Source of the DNA: an uncultured Oscillospiraceae bacterium
GTDB lineage: Bacteria; Bacillota; Clostridia; Oscillospirales; Acutalibacteraceae
Direction: 5' to 3'
Assembly: GCA_949283785.1 (NCBI GenBank)
Contig: CASDTR010000035.1
Location: 45,666 to 109,665 of the forward strand
Length of the DNA: 64,000 nucleotides
Below the pieces are notes generated by a model. The model searched no databases. It was given only the letters and a program-made list of their open reading frames with translations, and was not told the origin of the DNA. A program made the position numbers and the translations under genes. Numbering within the stretch: position 1 is the stretch's first letter; each line of letters begins with the position of its first letter. Positions 1-8,497 of the stretch are shown piece by piece.

Positions 1-390
1 CTTATTTTCGCTTTGGCAGGCTGCAGCTTATTTAAGGATGAAGTGGATATTTCGGGCAAATATACTTACAGCAGTACAGTAAGCATAAGCGCCGTAGAGG
101 AAAACAGCACGGACAAAATGAAAGTTACTTATACGATTACAATAAGCGGAGACGCTGCGGATATAGCCAATTTGAAAAGCTATGAGGTGTTTTTAAGTGA
201 TGAGGCTGAAAAGCTTCTTGTTGAAACAGGCGAAGAGACATCCGAAAGCAGCGATACGAAGACTACCGTAAACGGTTCCATGATATTTGATACCTCCGGA
301 AAAAGTAAGGATGAAATATACTCTATGGTATTTATACAGGGAGTGAAGCTTACCGATAAGGACGGAAACAAGTGTGTCTTAAACGGCTGA
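1..390 (+). CDS. Lipoprotein of unknown function, 5' end outside the window
   Basis: The reading frame is open from the first base, and translation begins inside a lipoprotein signal peptide: a hydrophobic stretch ending in the lipobox LAGC. The true start therefore lies upstream and the mature protein (about 120 residues) begins at the Cys near base 22. The mature part is polar and acidic, rich in Ser and Thr, with alternating hydrophobic residues suggesting a beta-rich extracellular domain; no catalytic motif is visible. It is probably anchored on the outer face of the membrane. It ends at a TGA followed at once by a hairpin terminator. The next gene is also a lipoprotein but has its own promoter. 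I do not recognise the family. Confidence 0.75.
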   Translation, partial: LIFALAGCSLFKDEVDISGKYTYSSTVSISAVEENSTDKMKVTYTITISGDAADIANLKSYEVFLSDEAEKLLVETGEETSESSDTKTTVNGSMIFDTSGKSKDEIYSMVFIQGVKLTDKDGNKCVLNG

Positions 391-396
391 TATTTA

Positions 397-432
397 AAAA
401 AACTTCCGTACGTTTTGTGCGGAGGTTTTATA
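397..432 (+). terminator. Rho-independent-like terminator of the partial lipoprotein gene
   Basis: AACTTCCGTAC and GTGCGGAGGTT form a stem with G-U pairs around a TTTT loop, followed by TTTATATG. It lies 10 bases past the stop codon. Confidence 0.6.
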
Positions 433-464
433 TGTTTATGTGAGTCAACATTCAAGGCCTGTCA

Positions 465-493
465 TTGACAAATGCTTATTGGTATGATAATTT
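465..493 (+). promoter_or_regulatory. Putative sigma-A promoter of the DUF4097-like lipoprotein gene
   Basis: A perfect -35 TTGACA (465-470) precedes an AT-rich -10 region: TAATTT with a 17-base spacer, or GATAAT with 15. The gene starts about 27 bases downstream behind AGGAGG. Confidence 0.5.
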
Positions 494-519
494 ATATTTT
501 ACAGTTAGGAGGATGTAAT

Positions 520-1329
520 ATGAAAAAAGTTATTGCTGTTCTGCTGGCGCTGATGCTTTTGTTAACCTTTGCGGGATGCGGTGACAGTTCCGGCGTCAAG
601 GAAAGCGATTCTTCGGACGTAAACATCGGTGACAAAACGGAACAAACGGAAAAGCAGGACAACAAAGGTTATAAGAGCATTGAGATAACTGCCGACGTCG
701 GAGCGGTAAAGATAAGAACTGCCGAGGAGTTTTCTCTTAAGACAAGGAATATAAACGAGTCGTGGCTTAAAATAGAAGAGGAAGGGAAATCATATAAGTT
801 GACGTATTCGCCCGATGTTTCCGATTCCTCAACCGTAGGAGGCTCCACACATGAGCTGATTCTTTATATTCCCGAAGATGACTGTCCCGAAGAAATAATA
901 ATTACCATGGGAGCGGGATATTTGGAGGCCGATGATTTAACCTGTGAGAGCATACGCATAAATCAGAGCGCAGGAGCTGTCAGAGTCAGCGGACTTACAG
1001 CCGACAAGGGTGATTTTAGGTGCGGCGCAGGATACTTCAATGTAGAAAACCTTAAAATCAAGGATACCCTTGATATAACCGGAGGCATGGGCTATTCTGA
1101 TATAGCGGGAGATTTCGGAAAAAATGTAACAGTCAACGGCGGAGTAGGTGCGATGCGCCTTGATTTTGACGGCTCAAGAGATGATTACGCCATCAGCGCG
1201 AACACCCCTACACGCGTTTTATATGTTGACCACGCTTTGTATAGCACTTCCGATGAGGATGATTCATCCGAGGGCGTAATAACCGTAGATGGAGGAATCG
1301 GCAGAATAGATATTAATTTTACTGCCTGA
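520..1329 (+). CDS. Lipoprotein with DUF4097-like beta-repeat domain
   Basis: The start is the ATG at 520 (MKKVIAVLL...), 6 bases behind AGGAGG; an in-frame upstream ATG at 472 would put non-signal residues before the signal peptide and lacks a site. The signal peptide ends in the lipobox FAGC, so the protein is lipid-anchored on the outside. An acidic Ser/Asp linker follows, then about 200 residues of short repeated beta strands with Gly-Ala turns (GAGYLEADD, GAGYFNVEN, GGMGYSDIAG, GGVGAMRLD). This pattern fits the DUF4097/DUF2154 parallel-beta-helix family, often found with stress or envelope systems. Specific function unknown. It is monocistronic, with its own promoter and a strong terminator. 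Confidence 0.75.
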   Translation: MKKVIAVLLALMLLLTFAGCGDSSGVKESDSSDVNIGDKTEQTEKQDNKGYKSIEITADVGAVKIRTAEEFSLKTRNINESWLKIEEEGKSYKLTYSPDVSDSSTVGGSTHELILYIPEDDCPEEIIITMGAGYLEADDLTCESIRINQSAGAVRVSGLTADKGDFRCGAGYFNVENLKIKDTLDITGGMGYSDIAGDFGKNVTVNGGVGAMRLDFDGSRDDYAISANTPTRVLYVDHALYSTSDEDDSSEGVITVDGGIGRIDINFTA

Positions 1330-1345
1330 TTTTTTAATTATAAAT

Positions 1346-1386
1346 AAAGACGGTGTGCGGGATTTTTTGGCACACCGTCTTTTGTT
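1346..1386. terminator. Bidirectional terminator between convergent genes
   Basis: AAAGACGGTGTGC pairs with GCACACCGTCTTT; the right side runs into TTTTGTTTT and the left side, read on the minus strand, into TTTATTTATAATT. It can end both the lipoprotein gene and the blaR1-like gene. Confidence 0.85.
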
Positions 1387-1387
1387 T

Positions 1388-3313
1388 TCAGATGTCTGTC
1401 TGTGGGGCGGGAGGAATGGGGACATTTTCCCCTCGGGAATTCATGTAAAACCATTGTATTTCCGCATCTGCTTCTGAAACCGTGACGCTTCCGAAGGGAC
1501 TTTTTTCACTCGGAAGAGGTATTTCCTCAAGGCCGATATATTGACTTTGGCCATCGGAGAAGCTGTCAGCTGCAAATATTTCATAGGCGCCCGAGATGTT
1601 CCCGAGGGCAAAGCTGAATTTTAAATTCCTGCCGCCGACGCTGAAATGAACGGAATCAGTCGTAATCACCGTTTCGCTCTTTTCGTCCTTGGGATAAAAC
1701 CTTGAAGTTACAAGAGTGTATCTGTATTCACCGTGCTCTTCCTGTTCCCGCAGAACACTGCAGCCCATTCCGCCGTCGATTTCCCAAAGCTCCAGAACAT
1801 ATCCGTCATAGTCGCTGTGACTGAAGGTATAGAAAACATAGGGAAGCTCATCGGGCTTCAGGGCGTCTTTTGCCGCGAATTCACTCAGTGAGGCCGGATA
1901 TGTCTGGGTGCTTTTTGCGTCGGCGGAAAAAATATGTGTCACGTCAAGCTCGCCGCTTCCTGTGCAAACTATCAAATTGCTGCCGCCTGTGCATGGGATG
2001 ATATATGCTGCGTCATCGTCTCCTTCGATAAAATAGGCTTCCTGCTCCCCTTTTTTGAGGAGCTTTTCTATTTTCTTTGCCTGCTTTTCCGCTTTTTCAT
2101 CGTATGCTGCTGAGGTGACGCAAAGGGCTATTGATTTTTTTACGTCTGAAAATTCTGTTTTTTCAAGCTCTCCCAAATATTTGTACTGCTCCTGTGTGCT
2201 GACGCTTTTATACATCTTTCCGTCTGAGGTGACAAAGAAGGAGCACTCGCTCAGAGCGTTGCCTGTAACTGAAAAGGAAGGGTCTGCCCACAGACACTCG
2301 TTTATTTTGTATCGTGTACCAACATAAGGCGTTTCCTTGGGTATGGGATTGCCGATAAAGATAACCGATAAAAAAACGATGACTATTGAGGAAAGAACGG
2401 TTATGATAACTGCAGGCTTTTTGTATTTCAGGATATTCTTTATTCTCTGCTTTACGGAGCTTTCGCCGAAAGCAAGAGGGATACCCGAAACTACTCTTTT
2501 GCCTGCGGAGAGATTGAGAAGGGACGCCGAATAGTCGGCTCTTACATCCTCCTTCATTTTATCCATGACCGCTTCATCGCAGGACATTTCCATATCCCTG
2601 CCCGAAAGGCAGAAAGCGAGCCATATGAAGGGATTGAACCAGTGAAAGCAGAGCACCGCGAAGGACAAAAGCCTTATTATGTGGTCGCCTCTTTTTATGT
2701 GGCAGCGCTCGTGAAGGATTATGTATTGAAGCTCCTCCTCTTTTACTGAAACGGGGAGATAGATTTTCGGCGAAAAGATTCCCTTTACAAATGGCGTTGT
2801 GATTTTATCGCAGACATATATGTTTTCCCTCAGCAAAACCGCTTCCCGCAGCTTACCTTTAAGCTTTATGAATGAAAAGGCGCCGCAGAGAGCCATTGCG
2901 GCGGCTCCGGCAAGCCATATAAATCCCGACACTGTAAAAAGTTCGGGCTTAAACAGGCTGTTTTCGCTTTTGCTTTCCGTCACGGATAATGTGCTGTGAG
3001 AAGACAGCAGCGCCGCCGTAATGTTTTCTCCCCTTTCCGCCTCTATATAGCTGTTTTCAAAGTCCGCATTTTCCTCAGAGAAATCTCTGATCCCGTTTTC
3101 GGTGAAAATGCCGTCGGAGACGGTTTCGGGTACGGCCGAGAAGGGCAGGGAAAAGGAGACGGGACACAGAAGCCTAAAAAGCACCGCCGACCACAGAATG
3201 CAGGAAAATATTTTAGGGGATTTTTTAAGAAAAAGCCTTACAAAAACCACAAACAACGTAATTATTGCGCCTACTGCGCTCATGTTGAGAACGGTGTAAA
3301 ACAGAGTATTCAT
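1388..3313 (-). CDS. BlaR1/MecR1-type M56 metallopeptidase antirepressor
   Basis: A 641-residue membrane sensor-protease. The N-terminal half has four hydrophobic segments (about 5-30, 37-60, 125-150 and 300-325) and, between the third and fourth, the zinc-peptidase motif HERCH (residues 201-205), the HExxH of family M56. In the BlaR1/MecR1 scheme, an external signal activates this cytoplasmic protease, which leads to removal of the partner repressor. The extracellular C-terminal 300 residues do not show the SxxK/SDN penicillin-binding motifs of BlaR1, so the signal need not be a beta-lactam. It sits 5 bases downstream of the BlaI-type gene in one operon. No beta-lactamase or PBP gene is next to it, so the target may be elsewhere. 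Confidence 0.85.
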   Translation of the reverse strand: MNTLFYTVLNMSAVGAIITLFVVFVRLFLKKSPKIFSCILWSAVLFRLLCPVSFSLPFSAVPETVSDGIFTENGIRDFSEENADFENSYIEAERGENITAALLSSHSTLSVTESKSENSLFKPELFTVSGFIWLAGAAAMALCGAFSFIKLKGKLREAVLLRENIYVCDKITTPFVKGIFSPKIYLPVSVKEEELQYIILHERCHIKRGDHIIRLLSFAVLCFHWFNPFIWLAFCLSGRDMEMSCDEAVMDKMKEDVRADYSASLLNLSAGKRVVSGIPLAFGESSVKQRIKNILKYKKPAVIITVLSSIVIVFLSVIFIGNPIPKETPYVGTRYKINECLWADPSFSVTGNALSECSFFVTSDGKMYKSVSTQEQYKYLGELEKTEFSDVKKSIALCVTSAAYDEKAEKQAKKIEKLLKKGEQEAYFIEGDDDAAYIIPCTGGSNLIVCTGSGELDVTHIFSADAKSTQTYPASLSEFAAKDALKPDELPYVFYTFSHSDYDGYVLELWEIDGGMGCSVLREQEEHGEYRYTLVTSRFYPKDEKSETVITTDSVHFSVGGRNLKFSFALGNISGAYEIFAADSFSDGQSQYIGLEEIPLPSEKSPFGSVTVSEADAEIQWFYMNSRGENVPIPPAPQTDI

Positions 3314-3318
3314 AGAAT

Positions 3319-3678
3319 TTACCTCCTGTTTTCCTCAATGAGCTTTTTGAGCTCTTCAATCTCCCTGTCAGATAATTTTTTTCTTCTTGTGAAAGCTGCG
3401 AGAAATCCCGGAAGGGAGCCGTTGAAGGTCTCGTCCACAAACTCCTCGCTTTGCAGGGAATAAAAATCCTTTTCCGAAATGAGGGAGGTGACGCATCCGT
3501 CCGAGTTTTGAAAAATCCCTCTCAGGCAAAGTCTTTTAAGGACTGTGTAAGTGGTGGATTTTTTCCACCCCAGTTCCTTTTCGCACAGCTTAACAAGGTC
3601 CCCTGAGGATACGGGCTCGTTATCCCAGATTATTTTGGCGAATTTTCCTTCAATTGCCCCGAGTCTGTATTCCGACAT
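3319..3678 (-). CDS. BlaI/MecI/CopY-family transcriptional repressor
   Basis: A 119-residue winged-helix repressor. The ATG at 3678 (MSEYRLGAIEGK) is chosen because GAGGTG lies 8 bases upstream; the frame is open 30 codons further but without a site. The N-terminal half carries the BlaI pattern: E..IM.ILW replaced by EGKFAKIIWDNEPVSSGDLV, then KKSTTYTVLKRL as the recognition helix with a Thr-Thr-Tyr-Thr core. The C-terminal part is the dimerisation and protease-sensitive region, ending in a charged helix. It precedes the M56 antirepressor by 5 bases, and the pair presumably autoregulates through the TAC/GTA dyad upstream. Confidence 0.9.
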   Translation of the reverse strand: MSEYRLGAIEGKFAKIIWDNEPVSSGDLVKLCEKELGWKKSTTYTVLKRLCLRGIFQNSDGCVTSLISEKDFYSLQSEEFVDETFNGSLPGFLAAFTRRKKLSDREIEELKKLIEENRR

Positions 3679-3710
3679 ATTTTGATCACCTCTTTTTCTT
3701 AATTTTGGTC

Positions 3711-3721
3711 TACTATATGTA
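3711..3721. promoter_or_regulatory. Possible BlaI-type operator upstream of the repressor gene
   Basis: TAC-TATAT-GTA is an interrupted dyad, similar to the TACA/TGTA half-sites bound by BlaI/MecI/CopY repressors, about 33 bases upstream of the repressor start and overlapping a possible -10 region. Short, so uncertain. Confidence 0.4.
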
Positions 3722-3770
3722 AACCTGCACTTCGGTCTTATTGTAGCACCCCGTTTCCGCAAAGTCAAGG

Positions 3771-4113
3771 ACCTGCCTGTTAAGGGCAGGTCATAGTTTG
3801 TCGATAAAGTTATTTTTATGTTGAAATAATATTTTTAAGCTGTTTTGCACGATTAAGAAGAAATCCGATACAGCGCAGAAAACAACGCAGCATCAGAGCT
3901 TTTTCGATGTGCTTTCTCTGTCGAGAGAACCTTCCTGCGGGAGGATATATTTGCTGTGCGCTCTGCCTTAAATGCGCGAAACACACCGGGCTCAGTCTGC
4001 AATCCCTCAGTCGAAGCTTCGATTTGCAAGCTTTCTTTGACAAGGAAGCCGAGTTTTTGCACAGAATTTAAGGCTTTTCGACAGTCTTAAGGATCTGCCC
4101 TTAACGAGCAGGC
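3771..4113. repeat. Intergenic segment bounded by 22-base imperfect inverted repeats
   Basis: The 460-base gap between the repressor operon and the fucosidase gene holds no convincing gene. It is bounded by inverted repeats: 3771-3792 (core GTTAAGGGCAG) and 4092-4113 (core CTGCCCTTAAC). Over 22 positions 18 match as reverse complements. The left copy is itself a small hairpin (ACCTGCC...GGCAGGT). The interior has further small stems (GAAGCTTC). It could be a MITE-like or REP-like element, or a degenerate relic; no transposase is present. Confidence 0.45.
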
Positions 4114-4140
4114 TCTCTTCTGTGAGTGCTGAAAATTGTG

Positions 4141-5691
4141 TTATTTCTCTGCGTCAGCCGCAGCCTTTTTGTTTTTGCGCCTTTCGTTGAGCAAATAAAT
4201 TTTGCTGCCCGTTTCACGGAAAAATTTTTCCGCCTTTGAAGCGAAAATTTCAAATTTTGTAAAGGTGGGAACGCCGCCGTTTTCGCAGTAAGCAGTGATG
4301 TTCTGAATATAGGGAACGCTGCGGCAAGAGGTTATTTTGACCTTAATTCCATTAGCGGAAATTTTCTCGAAAAGGGCAAGCTTCCTGAAGCCGATTACGG
4401 TACCCGAATACACTTTTTTCTCCCCGCTGTCCGTAAGGGCGTAAATTTCAAAGGCTTCAACGCGCTGTGAAAAATCGCACTGCTCTTTTAACGCCGCCTT
4501 ATCTATCAGTGCAGGCGCCGCAAAATTCAGGGTTATTGTGTAAGAATCCTTTTCTTCGGCGGGAGAATAGGCACTTTCATCGTCTGCGGTTACGTTTTTG
4601 CAGGGGAAGCCGTCCCTTGCCGTGTCGGCGCAGACGCAGGAGACCTTTACCGGGTATTCAAAGGCGCTTTCTGTTGCCTCTCCCAGCTCTGCAAGACGTT
4701 TAACGTCATTTTCCGCCAAAAGTCCCTCTTTTGACGGGGGAGCGGTGAGCAGAAGCAGGCTGTTGCCCCAGACGGAGGTGTAGTAAATATTGAGAAGGTT
4801 TTTGAGGCTTCTTACTCTGCTGTCCTCTTTTTTGTGATAGAACCAGCCGGGACGCACCGAAACGTCTACCTCGGCGGGATACCAGATGAATTCGTCATAG
4901 GGTGCGAGAGCCTTTCGGCTGCCGATGTCCTCCTTTACGGTGTCGGCGCTCTGCATCTTTTCCCCGTCCTCGTCCTGCTGGCTCTTTGCGGCGATGTTCT
5001 GTGTGCTGAACTGAAATTTCGGCACTACGTTCCATTCGCTCTCGCGGGCATAGCCCCCCTCGTTGCCTACCCAGCGGACGTCGGGGCCGCAGTTTGAAAT
5101 GCAGGCGTTGGGCTGAAGAGTACGCACGGTATCGTAAATTCTGTCAAAATCGTATTTTTGCTTAGGCTTTCCGTCCATATGGGCTCCGCAGGCTCCGTCG
5201 AGCCATACGCAGAAGATTTCCCCGTAGCCTGTCAGGAGCTCCGTGAGCTGAGCTATGTAAAAATCATTGTATTTATCAGTGCCGTAATATTCACTGTTTC
5301 TGTCCCACGGGGAAAGGTATATTCCGAATTTAAGGCCGAGCTTTTTGCAGGAGTCGCTCACTTCCCTTACTACGTCGCCTTTGCCGTTTTTGTAGGGGCT
5401 GTTTTTAACTGAATATTCTGTTGTATCGGTAGGCCAAAGGCAGAAGCCGTCGTGGTGCTTGCAGGTGAGTATGACCCCTTTTGCTCCCGCTTTTTTCACC
5501 GCTTCCACCCATTGGTCGGTGTTCTGGTTTGTGGGATTAAACATGTTTGCAGGGGTTTTTCCGTCTCCCCATTCCTTACCCGTAAAGGTGTTCATGCCGT
5601 AGTGGAAAAACACGTTGAAGCCCATTTCCTGATATGCCTTCTGTCTTTGAGACGGGACTACGCTTATGTATCTCTCGATTTCTTTATCCAT
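4141..5691 (-). CDS. GH29 alpha-L-fucosidase, cytoplasmic
   Basis: About 516 residues with no signal peptide, so it likely acts on imported fucosylated oligosaccharides. The ATG at 5691 is preferred over the in-frame GTG two codons upstream, as AGGCGG lies 7-8 bases before it. The catalytic domain shows GH29 hallmarks: GFNVFFHYGMNTFTGKEW near the N terminus, KHHDGFCLWPT (about residues 78-88), GIYLSPWDRN (about 123-132) and VWLDGACG, whose Asp (about 165) is the expected nucleophile. The last 150 residues look like a discoidin/carbohydrate-binding beta-sandwich. It has no immediate partner transporter; an AT-rich spacer and a terminator of the next gene lie upstream. Confidence 0.9.
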   Translation of the reverse strand: MDKEIERYISVVPSQRQKAYQEMGFNVFFHYGMNTFTGKEWGDGKTPANMFNPTNQNTDQWVEAVKKAGAKGVILTCKHHDGFCLWPTDTTEYSVKNSPYKNGKGDVVREVSDSCKKLGLKFGIYLSPWDRNSEYYGTDKYNDFYIAQLTELLTGYGEIFCVWLDGACGAHMDGKPKQKYDFDRIYDTVRTLQPNACISNCGPDVRWVGNEGGYARESEWNVVPKFQFSTQNIAAKSQQDEDGEKMQSADTVKEDIGSRKALAPYDEFIWYPAEVDVSVRPGWFYHKKEDSRVRSLKNLLNIYYTSVWGNSLLLLTAPPSKEGLLAENDVKRLAELGEATESAFEYPVKVSCVCADTARDGFPCKNVTADDESAYSPAEEKDSYTITLNFAAPALIDKAALKEQCDFSQRVEAFEIYALTDSGEKKVYSGTVIGFRKLALFEKISANGIKVKITSCRSVPYIQNITAYCENGGVPTFTKFEIFASKAEKFFRETGSKIYLLNERRKNKKAAADAEK

Positions 5692-5773
5692 ATGCACACC
5701 GCCTGTTAAATTGCTTAATTAACTGTATGATAATATAGAAGTCTGTCACGGTCAACAAGGGACGGAGAAAAAG

Positions 5774-5809
5774 AAACGCATCCGCCTTAGAAAAAATGCG
5801 GATGCGTTT
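5774..5809 (-). terminator. Terminator of the amidohydrolase operon
   Basis: AAACGCATCCGC pairs with GCGGATGCGTTT around a 12-base loop, and on the minus strand the stem is followed by CTTTTTCTCC. It lies just past the stop codon at 5815. Confidence 0.8.
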
Positions 5810-5814
5810 GGCTG

Positions 5815-7419
5815 TTATGCTGTATAAATTTCCTTGCCGTTTTTGATTGTTTTGACGATTTTAATTTTATCAAGGCTTTCGGGGCCGATTTCCAGCGGGT
5901 TTTCCGAAAGAATCACAAAATCCGCCTTCTTTCCCTTTGCCGCAGAGCCTCTTATATCCTCTTCAAAATACTGCCTTGCGGCGTTTATCGTAACGGCCTT
6001 GAGAGCTTCATAAACGGAAATTCTTTCATCTTCACCGAGGATGCGGCCCTTTTCGGTTTTTCTTAAAACTGCGCACTGAACGGTTTTGAGCATGTCGGGC
6101 GGCGTTACGGGTGTATCCTGATGAAAGGTGAAGGGGAGAGCGTATTTGAGAGCAGTTCCTGCGGGACTGAGCTTTTCTGCTCTTTCGGCGCCTAAGTTTT
6201 CAAGGTGTATTTCTCCCCAGTGCGAGATATGGTAAATGAAAAAGGAGGGGATAAAGCCGAGGTCGGCGGCTCTTCTGAGCTGGTCTTTGCGGATAAGCTG
6301 AGCGTGGATAATGACGGGCCTTATTCTTTTAAGGGCTTCTCTGCCGGAGGAGCCGTGTTTTTTCTCATAGATTTCACAGGCTCTTTCTCCGCAGTCAAGA
6401 AGCTGCTGAGCCGCCATATCGCCGTTGCAGTGGGCGAGGAGCTGTCTTTTCTCTTCCATCCCTTTTAAAAGAGCCGACGTGACCTGCTCGTCCTTCATTG
6501 TGCCGTATCCGCAGAAGTCTCCGTCATTGTATGGCTCTGTAAGCCATGCGGTTTTTCCCTGAGGGGAGCCGTCAAGGAAGATCTTATATCCTCCTGCCTT
6601 AAAGGGTGCGCCGTATTCTTCCGCCTCTTTGCCCAAGGAAAATACCTCTGTGCCTGCGCCTATATCGCTGTATGCGGTGATATTCAGGTACATTTCCCCG
6701 CTTCTAAGGAAGCCTCGATAGAGGGGTATCATTTCCTTTGCGAAAAAGCCCTCCTGTACATATGTGATGCCGTGGGAGGCATAGAGCTCCTGTCCTTTTC
6801 GGCAGGCCTTTATAAAGTCATCGGGGGATGGCATGGGTACTTTTTTCTGGAAAGAGATAAAAGCGCTCTCCTCCATAAAGCCCGTCAGGCCTTTTTCGTC
6901 CCTTGCGATTTTCCCGCCCTCGGGGCAGGGGGTGTTCTCGTCTGCGGAAAGCTCTTTAAGGGCAAGGGAGCCGAAAACTCCCATATGCCCCGAAACATGC
7001 TCGATTACAACGGGATTAAGAGGTGCGGCCGTATCTAAGACAGCTTTGGAGGGGTGTTCTTTTTCTCTGAGCAGGTTCTGGTCATAGCCCTTGCCCGTTA
7101 TCCAGACCCCTTCGGGGATATTGTTCTCCTTTATGAAAGACGCAATCCTGTTTTTAATGTCATCGAAGGACTGAGCGTTACCCAGCGGTACCTGCAAAAA
7201 TGAAAAAGCCGCCGAAATAAAGTGGCTGTGGGCGTCGATGAAGGCGGGCATAAGGGTCTGCCCCTTGAGATCGTAAAGGGAAGCGTCGTTTTCCGCTTTC
7301 TCCCTGAGCTCTTCAAAGCCGCCCGTTTCGGCGATGATTCCGTTCTCCACCAAAACAGCCTCAGGGAAAACACCGTCCTCCATTGTGATAATGCTTCCGC
7401 CGTAATAGAGAGTTTTCAT
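5815..7419 (-). CDS. Amidohydrolase-3 family metal-dependent hydrolase (YtcJ-like)
   Basis: 534 residues, the normal length for the family. The N terminus forms the small beta-sandwich (GGSIITMEDG, VENGIIAETG), followed by the metal-binding motif DAHSHF at about residue 62 and then the TIM barrel. Further barrel-end metal ligands are seen in AHCNGD (about 329-334), IIHAQLI (about 368) and FHQDTPV (about 432). Members deacylate or hydrolyse amides of unknown substrates, so the substrate is not predictable here. ATG start at 7419 behind GGAG. It is 14 bases downstream of the patatin gene, so the two form a leftward operon that ends at the hairpin beyond 5815. Confidence 0.85.
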   Translation of the reverse strand: MKTLYYGGSIITMEDGVFPEAVLVENGIIAETGGFEELREKAENDASLYDLKGQTLMPAFIDAHSHFISAAFSFLQVPLGNAQSFDDIKNRIASFIKENNIPEGVWITGKGYDQNLLREKEHPSKAVLDTAAPLNPVVIEHVSGHMGVFGSLALKELSADENTPCPEGGKIARDEKGLTGFMEESAFISFQKKVPMPSPDDFIKACRKGQELYASHGITYVQEGFFAKEMIPLYRGFLRSGEMYLNITAYSDIGAGTEVFSLGKEAEEYGAPFKAGGYKIFLDGSPQGKTAWLTEPYNDGDFCGYGTMKDEQVTSALLKGMEEKRQLLAHCNGDMAAQQLLDCGERACEIYEKKHGSSGREALKRIRPVIIHAQLIRKDQLRRAADLGFIPSFFIYHISHWGEIHLENLGAERAEKLSPAGTALKYALPFTFHQDTPVTPPDMLKTVQCAVLRKTEKGRILGEDERISVYEALKAVTINAARQYFEEDIRGSAAKGKKADFVILSENPLEIGPESLDKIKIVKTIKNGKEIYTA

Positions 7420-7433
7420 AATTATTCTCCTTT

Positions 7434-8300
7434 TCAGCCGGCTTCTGCGTTTCTGTCCTCAAGATAGTTCATAAGGCTGTCGCAAAGCTTTTCGGCGACC
7501 TCATGGCCGTGTTCATAGGCGGCCTTCAGCTTTTCCCTGTTCTTTTCCGCTGTTTTGACGTTGAGGGGGAATTCCGGTCTGATTACGAATATGCGGCCCT
7601 TTTTCTCAAGGTCGTATATATATTCAAGGGTTTCGTTATAGACGATGTGCCTTTGGGCTACGGATTTAACCATTTCGGGATATTTTTTGTAAGCTCTTTC
7701 GATAATGGGAAGAGCGCGTGTCTTTTGCTTTATGAATCCTTCCGGCTGAGTGAGCACCACGACGTTTTTCGTGCAGCCCATTTCTATGGACTTTTTAATG
7801 GGTATTGAGTCGGCTATTCCGCCGTCAAGATAGGGAATGCCGTCAAAATATACCTCCTTTGACACTAAGGGGAGAGAACTGGAAGCGTGGATGTATTCAA
7901 CGTCGTCAAAGAGATCCTTTACCCTCTTGTATTCCGCCTGTCCCGTAAGGCAGTTGGTGATGGCCGCATAAAATGCCGTGCCGTTTTTTTTGAAAGTCTC
8001 ATTATCTATGGGATAGAGCTTTTCTGGAATTTCATGGTAAATCATTTTCGGGCCGAAGAGATCTCCCGTTTTAATGAGATTTCCCATGCTTAAAAATTCT
8101 TTTCTGTCAAGGTAATCCACTGTTACGCTGTAAGCTCTGCCGTGCTGGTTAGACAGAAAGCTGCAAGCGTGGCAGGAGCCAGCGGATACGCCTATACAAT
8201 TGTCGAAATGTATATTCTTCTCGAGGAAGAAATCGCACACGCCGGCGGTAAAAACACCTCTGAGACCGCCGCCTTCAAGTACAAGTCCTGTTTTTTCCAT
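7434..8300 (-). CDS. Patatin-like phospholipase (RssA/YjjU type)
   Basis: 288 residues from the ATG at 8300, which follows AGAGG at 8 bases; the open frame upstream is AT-rich promoter DNA. The patatin catalytic set is complete: oxyanion loop EGGGLRGVF (residues 7-15), nucleophile elbow GVSAG (about 36-40, Ser 38) and the dyad Asp in YLDGGIADSIP (about 160). No signal peptide or membrane segment is seen, so it is probably a cytoplasmic or membrane-associated acyl hydrolase. First gene of the operon with the amidohydrolase, divergent from the DUF4430 gene across an AT-rich 197-base spacer. Confidence 0.9.
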   Translation of the reverse strand: MEKTGLVLEGGGLRGVFTAGVCDFFLEKNIHFDNCIGVSAGSCHACSFLSNQHGRAYSVTVDYLDRKEFLSMGNLIKTGDLFGPKMIYHEIPEKLYPIDNETFKKNGTAFYAAITNCLTGQAEYKRVKDLFDDVEYIHASSSLPLVSKEVYFDGIPYLDGGIADSIPIKKSIEMGCTKNVVVLTQPEGFIKQKTRALPIIERAYKKYPEMVKSVAQRHIVYNETLEYIYDLEKKGRIFVIRPEFPLNVKTAEKNREKLKAAYEHGHEVAEKLCDSLMNYLEDRNAEAG

Positions 8301-8497
8301 TTTCTGAGCCTCTTTTTCATGGATTTTAATGGTGAAAATTTTTCGTATCGGAAAATATTTTACCACAAAAAAGCGGAAATACAAATTTTAAAGATGGTAA
8401 AAAGAAAAAAGTACAAAAGATTTTAATTTTTTTAAAGCGGTTTTCGGAGAAATATTGTATAATCGTTTATATAAATTTTTAAAACGAGGTGTAAAAC

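Noticed and set aside
3816-4062. Two overlapping minus-strand open frames between the BlaI-type and fucosidase genes
   Set aside because: No ribosome site, no recognisable protein character (Cys/Arg-rich, random-like), and they lie inside the inverted-repeat segment.
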